Assembly (NCBI GenBank): GCA_003344405.1
Contig: NOWV01000017.1
Location: 248,001 to 312,000 of the forward strand
Reading direction: 5' to 3'
DNA length: 64,000 bases
Source of the DNA: Trichoplax sp. H2
Lineage: Eukaryota; Placozoa; Uniplacotomia; Trichoplacea
Shown here: positions 13,301-25,700 of the stretch, one piece after another
Layout of the letters: each line of letters starts with the position of its first letter
How positions within the stretch are numbered: position 1 is the stretch's first letter
Notes under the pieces: generated by a model
What the model was told of the DNA's origin: nothing
Database searches by the model: none
Seen by the model: the letters and a program-made list of their open reading frames with translations, nothing else
Program-made: the position numbers and the translations under genes

Positions 13301-16300
13301 AAGGTTATGGAAACGTATTTAACATTTTGTGGAATCAGTATCACTAACGCGAAATTATGGCGGATGATTAAGAAAGAATCGGAACGTAATAAAGTAAGTT
13401 CAAAGTAGTTTACTGTTAAGATATAGATATGAAATTGTCTCTTCCGATGCCCGATAAGAGGCCGATAACGAACTAATTAAGTAAGCAATTGACCAGCGTA
13501 TGTCGGCTAGTAAATAGAGAATCTATTGTATTAAACGTAATTTATTGATAAATTACTAGTTTTATTGCTATATCTTCGACTCCAGCGACATCATATTCTT
13601 GGAAAAATATATTGATATCGGTAATATTTCACGGTAAAATCAAATAAAACCCCATATTAATTGGAAAGCACTTTGTACTATAATTTATATGGTATCAGTA
13701 TTAAATTGTTTGCCATGGTAATTCATTTGTTAGATTTTTGAGTTATTCATAAAGTTTACTTAGATTGAATGAATGATTCATTTTAATATTGTAATTGACC
13801 ACACTGGCTATAATTATATCGTATATCTGAATGTAAATTTTTTTGATAAAGACATAAGATATTGGAATTACCGTATTCCTAAAATTCTCTAGTTACATAA
13901 ATATAGTGTTTGTTTTAGTTATACGTAATATATGTACTTACTCATGTGTAGACTGATACAATGTATAAGTTTTTACCTATACTAGAGATCACTGAGAGAA
14001 GACTAGTAAAATATCGCTCATTTTATTGGCACTTCCTAAGCAGAATGCTACACTAATGAAATTAGCAGTACAATTAACCTCATATACACGTACACTAATG
14101 TATATATGTTACGGCCAATGTCGGTAACACATATATATATATGATATACATGATTTGCAAGAGTCTATATCGATACATAGGATAACGCTATTTTTTGTCT
14201 TCTTATATCATCATTATATCACCAACGATACACCAATATCAAGTCAATGTTAAGCTATAAACGATCACTTTCTGGTTTAAGTAATAGCATATTTCATTAT
14301 CCTTTACGCATGTCAGTACACCTTGTTAAAGTCACAGATAAAATTTTTAATTTTAAATACTTTTACAATATTTTTTTATCTTTATAATAGAATTATTCGA
14401 TTAGTAAATTAATTATTGGCTAATGTTACCTGATTTACTTTACAGACATTACTGGAATTGACTCATGCGCTATTTGAAGAGCAAACTTCACCAGATAGAT
14501 GTATTGATAGTATTATGGAGCGCTCTCAGATGCTATTGAAGTGTCAAAAATGCTGTGTTCTACTTGTGGACAATATTGCAACCGAAGTAAGAAACTAAAG
14601 CAATTGTTATAATTTATGGATACTAAAGCAAATGATTAAAATATCCATTAAAGATGTTGTTTTCGATATAATACTACTATTTCGGTATCTTTTATTGATA
14701 AAAACATGAACGTTTATGCTTAATGAAGTTTTCGTTCGTTAAAGCCATCTTGTAATATTTCTAAAAAGTAGTCATTGTGCTTGTATGTGTTTTTATTGTT
14801 ACGTAAGTACTATATGCCTATTTTATCGTTTATAACCCTTATCAAGGTATGCGTGTAGATACATGTATTATAAACAAACTACTGTCTTCGTTGATATCAT
14901 TAGGATCTACGATTCAGCAAAGTTTTTGAATTACGTGGGGATACCGGTGAAAAGCAAGTATTAAATTAGTAAGTATCAATTACGGGTGAGATAGTAATTA
15001 AATAGGCTTGCTAATGAAATTAAAAATAATTCAATTATAATAGATACTAGAGAAACAGTTTTACCCTTTGTTGGTTCGTTGATAATATAATAGATTACTT
15101 CAAAAGGTTGTTTAAAATGATGATAAAATAGCTTTATGATAACAGTCTCTATACTTAGCGAAATTGATTGCATAAAAATTAACCAGATACATAATATATT
15201 ATACATATATGAATATAATTAGGTTGTACATTATGCATTTTCTTGTACTTTAATTTGAAATTTTATTTGCTATATGATGCAGTAATTCTTATTTATTGTA
15301 ATTACAGTTACTGAGGTGTATTTAACTTAAAAAGCGTCTAACGATTTGTAAACAGTTTGCTACTATTTGTTTTAACGCTACGAAAATAGTACCGATAAAA
15401 TCGGCGGACGTATTAGTGAAATCAAAGATGAAATTGCTTCGTATGTTATCACGAATGGAGAGGTAAGAGATATTCTTGATAGTGGCACTGCAAAATTAAT
15501 ATTACATTCACTATGCTAGTCGATACGATTTACTAACTAGAGTATCGGTCGTTCTGAACTTTGCCTAGATGCATACTTTTAATAACGATATTCGTTAGCT
15601 TTACTACTATTGGACTTCCATTAATGAAATAATAATGAAATCATTCACAATAAATCCTACATTCGCTAATACCGTAGTTATCGCCAGTTGTCATTGCTAT
15701 GTAGCATATTATGGGCACCTAATCTTATTAATCATTAAATCTGACAGTCCTTAAATATATCAAATTTTTCTGAAAATCATGAATTCAACGAAAAATCGGT
15801 TAGTAGATTTTCTTTTCACCTGAAGTTTTTACAGGATACGCACCATCGCCAATTATCCGTGTTAAAAGACATTGTTAAAGGAGTTTTACTTACATTCACA
15901 CATATCAACTTTATTTTTAACGGTGCGTCTAACTAAATCTAGTTTTATTGTAAGCCGGATTTTGAAGTATATTCCCTCTTAGCTATGCCCATTCGTGATA
16001 ATAATTTGCGAATAATAGGTAAAGTTGAGATAACACTTTGTTTCCGTACTGAAAATTTTTTAAATTGCAGTCAAAATTTGTGCTAATTGTGTGTACATTT
16101 TAAACAGGTGTAGCTGCATTAATTAACAAAATGGATGGAAAGAACTTTGATAAAGACGATGAAACCGCTTTTGAGGTTTAACTGTTTATGATTTCTAGTT
16201 TTAGGAGTATCTATCTAAAGTTATAAAATTTTACTTTGGTAGGCTTTTGTGATATTCTGTGGTCTTGGAATAGTTAATACAATGATGTACGATAGTGTAT

Positions 16301-18915
16301 GCAAAGCTAAAGCACAACAAAGCGTAGCCTTAGAGGTTTGATTAGTTAAAGTTTTTAAATTTTACTGCGGTATGAAAACTCAGTAGTTTCTTTATATAGG
16401 TGTGTTCGTATCATGCAACAGCTCCTAAAGACGAGGTTCAAAGATTTCAGGTTTGCAACTACGTTACAATTTCTTCGTAATCAATTATATTCTACCGAAA
16501 TTTTATAAAATATTAAGTTACTGTGAAGAAGATGATGTAAAAAGCGTAGGATTAGCAATAAAACTTATAATTGTAACCATTCATATATATTTATGCAGGA
16601 TCAGGATGTACCGTCAGTTGCAAATTATAATTTACAAAGCCTTAAGTTCGATGATTTCTCCCTTGATCCAGACGGAATGATTTTAGCATCTATTCGAATG
16701 TTTAAAGAATGTGAATTCTTACAAAAGTTCAAAATCGATTATTCGGTAAAAGTTAGAAACGATACTTGTTATACTTTGTGTTGGCGATGCACTTCTAAAC
16801 ACTATACTATACATCTTAAAAATATACCTGATTGTTTTCTAAACTGACTTGGAGATTTCGAATTTATACGTATAACGTATAATAATACTAATCTCAAAGT
16901 AATCATCCCCTATTTCTGAATTTTTCATGTTTAAACACTATATACTATTTACTGTCATATTTTGCTAGTGACATGTATTAATTATCGACATTTTTCTGTA
17001 ATAGACATTATGTACTTGGCTATTAACTGTTCGAAAGAACTACCGTAATGTTGCTTATCATAATTGGAGACACGCATTTAATGTTGCCCAACTTATGTTT
17101 GCAATAATTAAGGTAAACATGATTTACTCCGTATCACACAATTTAAGCAGGATATTTATATGATATTCTATTATACTTTTATAAATCTTAACGTTACATT
17201 ATTTATCAAAAGGGAATTTTTTTGGAGAAGACTTTGATTATGTCTTAGATTTGTAATATTACATTGATAAGTTTTAAAAATATGAGTGATTTGAATAATT
17301 TTTGTTTTCGTTAATAGAACACGAAGCTAGGGAATACATTTTCTCATATTGAGTGCTTAGCCCTCATTGTTGGTTGCATATGCCATGATTTAGATCATAG
17401 AGGAACTAACAATGCTTACCAAATTAAGTAAGTTCATGATTATCTTAAAATTGTATTAATCTCCGCATAAAATTGAATTATAGTTAATGACAGATATTGT
17501 GTGTGTGTATATGTGTGCGGACATATAGCTACGTATATTAATAAAACACTTCGTACGCACATTAGATAATAACTATGATAGCTAAATTGAGATTGTGATA
17601 AAAATTTTTTACAGGAGTGGATCACCTCTTGCAAGATTATACAGTACATCAACAATGGAAAATCATCACTTCAACCATGCCGTTATGATACTGAATACAC
17701 CGGTAACTCATCAAATCTGTTGGCTATTTTTACAAAAATTGTAATCTGAATTGCAATATAACTTGTTTATCCTCAAATTGTATTTCAGGGTCATAATATA
17801 TTTGAAACATTTACATCGGAAGAATACAGTAGGCTGATAGATCTAATAAAACAGTCAATTTTGGCTACTGATTTGGCGTTATATTTTCGGTGAGATTCTT
17901 AACTTCTTGCTGCATTTCAATAATTTCATATTGTGCCTATATTTCTAATCAGTAAAAGCTATTCTGAAAAAGGTTTTGATTTTTAATAATTAGAAATCGT
18001 GAAAATTTTTTTAACCTTGCAAGCAATCACGAAATTAATTTTGATGATGATTTACATAAAGCACTGATAAGGTAAGCAGCCTTGCTTGTAGTAGCAGTAA
18101 CAGTATCTACGTTCTATTAAATAACCTATTCAAAAATTGAACTTATCCAATTGATGCCTGTAAGATTAAAGCGTTGCGTATCTGTTATTGAACAGATCTA
18201 TGTTGATGACTGCTTGCGATGTTGGCGCTATTACAAAACCATGGACGGTTGAAAGAAAAGTTAGTACTACATGAATCGATATAAATATAACTTGAAATAG
18301 AAATAAAATATTTTGGTTTTAAATTTTACACTAACACTTGGATAGGTTGCAGAATTAATCTCTGCCGAGTTTTTTGAACAAGGCGATTTGGAAAGGCAGG
18401 AACTCAATTTGGAACCCCAAGTATGTAGATGTTGTTATGCTTTCAAATATGAAATTATACTATTTGTAACTGTAACCACTTCATAACAGAGATTAATGGA
18501 TCGTGAAAAGAAAGATGAAATAGCTTCAATGCAAGTTGAATTCATAGATGTGATATGCATGCCTCTTTATAAGGTATTGTTCAGAATCATTACCAATACA
18601 ACGAAATAAAATAGAGATCATGCTTAGGGTAGATTTCATGTTCTAATATTTATACGTATCTACATATCATTTCAGTTAGTAAGCGTCATTTAGCAGTCTT
18701 AAGTGATATTGTGTTTGAGCTACTTGCTGTTTATCATAGCCTCAATTATATTATTGGTATACTTATAGGCTTTCGCTGAGCAGGACACGCGATTGAAGTC
18801 ACTTTTAGATGGCGTAGTAGAGAATCGTGCAAATTGGTTAAAAGAAGATGAAATGATGCGTAAAAGAAAGCAGCCCATAATTGAGCCCTGTGTTGTGAGT
18901 AGTCATTACTCGTAG
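7322..18915 (+). CDS. PDE11A-like: Dual-GAF cyclic nucleotide phosphodiesterase, PDE11/PDE5 type
   Basis: Cyclic nucleotide phosphodiesterase hydrolysing cGMP and probably cAMP. Exons: 7322-8263, 9144-9233, 10968-11036, 13304-13393, 14446-14586, 14904-14968, 15390-15462, 15955-16018, 16108-16175, 16243-16335, 16400-16450, 16599-16745, 17005-17112, 17318-17427, 17615-17702, 17789-17889, 17994-18071, 18196-18259, 18346-18420, 18490-18573, 18769-18915 (about 915 aa). Exon 1 holds the N-terminal VERWL...YF...VDRWLAKR block, an Asp/Ser-rich linker and the start of GAF-A. GAF-B ends with a full [13 protein letters not shown] (NKFDE) motif. The catalytic domain shows HNWRH, HDLDHRG, the ACD metal ligand before TKPW, and the invariant Gln in [16 protein letters not shown] and QKFKIDY favour PDE11 over PDE5. 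A short GAF-B stretch between 15462 and 15955 is unresolved; 15835-15882 is a weak phase-compatible candidate exon. The ATG at 7322 is the first in frame. Confidence 0.93.
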
Positions 18916-19708
18916 TAGTTATCGTTGTAATTTTATGCGCATTACTCATCTTTCATTAATATTAATTAAAGCTGTGATCAATTTTTTTCATCCAGATTAC
19001 CACTAATGGATCATAACATAATATACTGTCCAACCTGATGGCTCTATAATCTTATGAATGCCTTTATATCAAGTTAATAGTTCTTTCATTTTGCCAGCAT
19101 TACTTGTTTAATTAATTTTATCAAACAACTGGAGGTCTGTGAGAAAATTAAATATTTTTAGCTTTCTATTTAACAATTCGATTCGCCGTAGTGTTGCATT
19201 CTTAATTAGTAAAAATATTTTTTTACTGTTATATGTAGTAGCGCTGCACACATTTGTAATAATGGTATTGGATAATAAATCAGCTATATAAATCGTACAC
19301 TGGTTTTAACGGTTGAATCACGTTATAATTAAAGATATACAATTCTTTCAGTTTACAGCCTAATCAGAATGTCAATAATTTTATGTGCATTAAACATTTG
19401 TCGTATATTCATAGTAATATATCAGAATTTATCTTCGATGATATAAAATAAGTACAAATATTTTATGGTTTCATCTATAATGTTACTTTAAAAGAGGCTC
19501 ATATGAATGTCATTGAAATTCTACTTGTAAGATCTTTCAAAAAAAATAAAAGGCGATGATTATCATTTGCTTACATATTAGATACAAGGCCGACATAGAA
19601 AATTTATATAGTTAATGATACAGCATAAAAGATTTAGTAATTGACAATCTTAGCTGATTTTAATGTCAAAGTCAATCGCTTTACATCAATATGTGTTCCC
19701 AATAAGGT
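18916..19708. other. Convergent 3'-3' gap between phosphodiesterase and STK11IP
   Basis: About 790 bases, very AT-rich, with no coding signal and none of the GTAC-palindrome sequence found in other gaps. AATAAA at 19274-19279 could serve the upstream plus-strand gene. Confidence 0.6.
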
Positions 19709-22700
19709 TCATGTATTCTTAGATTCATCATCTATCAAAATACTTAGATCAATGCCAAATCTTTTCTTATACGGCTCTTTCAAAGTGGTAATAATTACAT
19801 CTTTTGAGTAGTCACTTCCGGCACAAATTATCCAAATGATCTCGTTCATTTCACTCTAATTTAGGACAAACATAATATGGTTTATACTTATTCCCTTCAA
19901 AATTAGTATCAATTGTATATAATTTTTAATATCTAAAGGGCGCTCTGAAAGAGTTTGGAATACGTTTCTGACCTCATCGCATAGTTTTAAAATTAACTGA
20001 TGCGGCACCTTACTATCAATTTCCTACATTAAAAGTCAAAAATATTAATATATTACGACGACATAGAGCAATCAGTTAATAACTATATTGACGGTAAATA
20101 GTAATACTGACCACTTCCAGAATACTAGTGATAGCTTGCTTTGCAATAATCAAAAATTGCGACTGTCTAGCTTTCAATAAATGAATTTTTGGCAACACGC
20201 GCGAAATGGGTAAAGTAAAATTAACCCTAGCTATGTACATATCGTCCAGTGATACCACTAGGCAGACGTTCTCGTAACAATCATCTATGCATAAGAGATA
20301 TTAATACACGCAACGTTATTACAAATGAGCTAGAAAACGATGATAAATTGATATAAAAGTGCCACATGATGCCAACGTAACGAACCATTGATAGTAATGT
20401 TAACTAGTAAGTAAAGAAGAATATCTTTGGGATTCTCTTCTACATCTGGTGCAGATACCGTTACGTTTTCATCCTAAAAAAAATTTTTTAAAAATATGAA
20501 CGGCAAATACAGGCCTAAAGCTTAAACTGATTAAAATTAAAAACTTTAATACTTCAAATCGGTAAAGATGTCCATTGTCTGCAATTTCTTTATCATGGTT
20601 TGACACATTAGAAATTATTTTAGCGTTCAGTAATTCATTTGCAAGTTCCAAAACCTGAGTTAGATGGGAAAGCGTAAAACTCCTTGATAAATTAACGACA
20701 TCGTAATATGCCTTTTTGGCAGTAAAAAATACTAACTTTTAAACGTGAGGAGTCTGTTACATCCATCAGCCAGTCTAGAAACTGATTCGCAACAAAGCAG
20801 TCTCGGAATACTTTCTTTTTAAACTAGGATAGTGCAAGACTCATCTTTAGACATCACACGCTCTTTTTTCGAAATTCTAGAACAGCAAGACTGTTAACAA
20901 TGCTCTAATGTATTACCTTTTTGTCTCCAATAAGATCAGTTTTGGAGGATCTTAAGGCCAGTTTACGCAATGTTTCGCCCTATTATTAAATTTTCATTAC
21001 TTTTTATTTAATGGTTACATATATTAGCAATATTTAGTACGCTTATTCAATCTAACAACAAAAAGTCAAAGAAGAGTGAGAATTTTAAAGAAAAGTGGTG
21101 ACTTACGATTTCGTGAATATTATTGAAGTCATTTCTATCTTTTAGTATTAATTGAGCTCTGCAAATCATCAAAAATTATAAACTTCATAAATTAATTTGC
21201 AAACTTACTCTTAAGCAAAAATCGCCTACCTAATATTGTTACATGTATATGAAATGTGGTCGTGACTTAAGCTAACATCGTAATCCCTTAGTGAAGTAGT
21301 AGATGACCAATAGCCTAAAGATTATATGAATCAATCAAATATGATACATTTGTATTGCAAGTACAAAATGCGAAAAAATGCAGTCATACCACAGAAATAA
21401 TCTAGAAATGATGAACATTTATTCTTATCTTTTACGATGATTGTAAAACATTTCGGGTCATATTTAAATTCCATTCGAAAACTCTATAATAATTAGTTAT
21501 TTTCATTGCTTTAAATAATACGCATATATGGTAGATTTTTGAATAATAAATTACAAGAATGGATAGCAGAGTTTAACAATTAAATTTACTTGATAGTTAT
21601 AGCCGACGTCGATATATGCTAAATTTTCTATTTGATTTCGTGCAATAATCGGCTGGGTTTGCTCGTTGGATTCACTAATACCGTAAACGATGGAAGAATA
21701 TATTTACAGCGATTCGAAGACAATGTAATCAGTAGAATTTACATTTACCAAAACATATTTGCATCACTTTTTACCTATCATCTGCGGTTCCAATTTCAAG
21801 TAAATAGATAGAGGTGTTTGTGCATATCAGGTAGCATGGATGTACGGTACTCTCAGGGTATACAATACAGCTTGCCTATCCGATACAGAGAAATATTAGT
21901 CTATACATGTTTTGAGCATACCGACAATTGATTGGTAGCTATTATATCATAGTATAATTCAACTTGCCTTTAAGTTGAATTCACTACGTTCGTCATCACT
22001 GTAAACCGTTAAGTTCATGACTAGCTCTGTGTTATGATCTAATATGCTAAAATCTTCAGCTTTAGAATTATTCTTATTGACGTCTTGTGTGATAGCATCG
22101 TTGTCACTATTAAGACTGGTTGCACTAAGTAATTCACTTGAATCCATGGTATGATAACCACCGACATCGTCACTGTATCCAGATATATCTGGTTCTTGTC
22201 GCTCCGTAGAAACAGCGCTCTTAGACTGATATTCACTCCCGTCATCATTCGACGATCTTAAACTGGCGTAGCTATTAATGTGGTCGGTATTGAGATTTTC
22301 TGATATACTATCAATATCATTAGAATTTTTACCATAATTATGTAGATTATCGGATTCTTCGCTTTCTATATTTGTCGATTCTAATAATAAACTTTGATTA
22401 TCACCTACAGACGAATTATCTGTTGTCAGAGACACAATTACGGTGCTGTTATCTCTTTCCTGATTATTTACAAAATCTCCATGTTTACATTCTGTGTCGA
22501 ATTTCCTGGCGCCGTCAACAGTGTCGTTACGATTTGAATCCAAACTCCTTGCAGCCGGCTTGGGCAAAGACGCCTTTCCTGATGACGCAACCTTTGCTAT
22601 ACTTGCTGGAGTACTTTTGGTTGATTCACGGCTAAAGAGGAAATTAACTTTACTTTTTGCTTTATGTGATGAAAATTATAAGAACTATTTGAAGTAAAAG

Positions 22701-25700
22701 ATACCTGCCAGCCGTAATCTCAGGATGTGAATTAGAATGCGAGCGCTGAAAACTTGTGCTTGAAGAATTTAAATTTTTTAAGTCGCTTCTTGGAGATTCA
22801 GCAACTTCCTTAGATTGTTTCTTAACGACAAAGAAGACCTTATCACTCCCGCACTTTGGGCAAAGACTGTGATTTATAGGTGGATCAATTGAATCTGCTT
22901 TGCCTTCATGAGGGTATCGAATTGGCACCATGAAGACATGCTTACATTTCAAACACTAGAATGTAAATAAATATATTATTCGTTGTTTTATGATAAAATT
23001 TCATATCTTAATAAACTGACCTCTCTTATCCTTTCAATTTCTAATTCTGAACAGTTATCATCAGCGATTGAAGCTAGCTGAATATGTAATTTCTGCCAAG
23101 TAATTCAAGACATAATTTCACAGTTTCTTAGTCAAATTTAATTCTAGCATATTGCAGATGTTCCTTAAAATTTCTAATTAACTATGAGAAAGTATAGACT
23201 AACCTCTGCATCTTTTCTATCGGGAATAACATAGGATAGAACATCTTTACGAAGCGAGTCTGGGTACATGAAGGTCAGATCAAGAGTAAACTGCATTTCC
23301 CTGAATTAAATATAATATGTTATTCAAGCGCTAACAAAACCCCATCAATTAAATTGATTCTATAATAGAATGGATTCTAGTATATCTTAATTCTAAAATT
23401 TTTACTTGTTGGCATTTTCGTCTTCATTGCTTAACATTTCATTGGTTTTATTCGTATCAATAGTATTTATTGAAGGTTTCAAAACAGCCGATACCAAATC
23501 GCGCAATTTCAAGGAATCTATAATCTATAATTTAGTACCATCAGAATAATTTAAATTTATTTTAAACTGGAATACGGATAGACGAAAACTATTGAGAACA
23601 CTTAGGTAGTCTTGATAACAGTTGCCGAAGTAAGTCATTCAATACTATACCTTATTTTTCATGGTATCCTTGATGCGGATGCAACCGTCTCCGATAGATA
23701 AATAATAATAGGCTAGGGTGCCATCAGGTAATTGACGGCTAACTAAAAAGAGCTCTCCATCATCAACTAGTGAGCCTGTAATTGGTAAAATAATTCCTAT
23801 AAGATAAGATTTTCCTATAAATTAAAGTGAAATGTTCTGCTTCTTACTTGATTGAATAACTTTATCCTCTGTATGCACTTCATTGCTCTCATTGTTCTCA
23901 ACAACTACATTTTCATTATCGTTGGTAAACGAATATTCCTCGTAGGTCGAGTTTTCGCTTTCAGTTGCTAATAATTATCAACAGTCATAATTACTTATTT
24001 ACTTAATATTCATTAAAGTACATATATATACACAAACTAGCAACACCATACTCAGGTTTAATGAGTCTAATTGGGATCGCGCTAGAGCAAGTTCATCAGC
24101 AGCAAGAAATAGCCAATCTATAGTTTAAGGATATACAAAATTAAGTTGGTAAGATTTTCAACTACTTGCCTCCAATACCTTTTCCTGCGTAAATGAAAAC
24201 ATTATAGAATACGTGATAGTATCACATGATTGAGTTGATACCTTTGCCGTAAGAGATTTTACTTTTCTTCGCTTTTTCTGTGAATCTGCTTGTTTCATCT
24301 TCGAAATTCAAAAAGAGTACAATAATTATAATCAAAATTTCACATTACGCTAATAACTTAACGAATTAGGCAAATTTATAGTTATAACCTTGTGAAGGCT
24401 TCGTAGGAGTGCTAGCTTGTTGTTTAGATGATTTTCCCTGGGGTTTCAAATAAATTCGGAATCAGAAAAACATTTCGCGTGAGATATCAAATGCTGCATT
24501 TAATAAACTTTTTATAGTAAAGTTGATCTTTTCTACTCCGCTACTGAGACTATACCCGTTTCTTTTTAGGCTTGATAACAGAACTAGTGGGAGATGAATT
24601 CACAGCGAGTAAGTTATCAGCGCCATTAATTATATTGGTACCGATACCGTTAGGTACAGCTGGTATGCTTTGCCTCTCGCTTGAGATAGAAGTTTGCTTG
24701 ATGTTGAAATTATTAGTTATCTTCGCCTAATGCATAAAAATTCATTCGATTTATAAAATATGATGACATTAAAAGGGAAACGTGGCTTATAATTTAAATT
24801 TCACCTTAAGTTCCTGACTAGTGAGTTGTTTGCCATCCAGAATAAATGTCTGTAACATTCATATCCGCAGTAAAAATAGGAAAGCATAACAGATTAATCT
24901 CAGCTAGGGTATTTATTAGAATGCAACTAATTTTTCGACAAGACGAAAATTTCTTTCTTATAACGCAGTCTATTTTAAATAAATATATGTACAATACCGT
25001 AGGATGGCTTATTACAGATGAAACAAATTGAATTACACGTTGCCGATGATTTTTATGAAAGGCAATTGGATTTTCCGTCAAATTTACCTACGGGGTAAAA
25101 TTTCTTAAATTACCGACGCTATATATATGAGGACAGAATCCAAAATAATTAATTGAAGATATCATTCTAACTTACATTGCATAAGGAATGTAATGATGCC
25201 AGAGGACTTAAGATTGTATGCGAAGTGATTAAATTACCAGATAAATCAAGAATTTCTAAATTTTTATAATCTTTAATGCCTATAATATATTAAAAATAAA
25301 CAGTATTCCAAAATATTAGTCAGGATATACAATATGATTTCTATACCACGATCACAGCTATAAAAATTATTAAAATCATTGTGTTACAGAAAGATACCGT
25401 CTGCAATAAATATATTCTATAAATGTTACAATAAAGATTAAAGTTAGATTATTGATGGTAAAAGTAAGTACAGCATACTGTGCTCATATACATTATGCAT
25501 TTATCAAAAGAAATTAAAGTATACCTTCTATATTATCTAAGCTATTATTTTTTAATATAAGGACTTTAAGTGATTTTTTAGTTTCATATGACATCACGGG
25601 AATTTTATCCAAATTATTATATCCGAGATTTAAAACGCTGATGTTGCACATTATCATCTACAATGAATAAAATATAGGTAATAAAAGAATTACCTTTCTC

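Noticed and set aside
14100-14145. AT-rich hairpin (TGTTAC ... GTAACA with TATATA arms) in a PDE intron
   Set aside because: Short stem with a bulge in a very AT-rich intron; such hairpins are expected by chance.
20469-21158. DEP-encoding exons as a separate gene
   Set aside because: They join in phase to flanking STK11IP exons on both sides, and the STK11IP C-terminal block lies downstream at 19709-19855 on the same strand.
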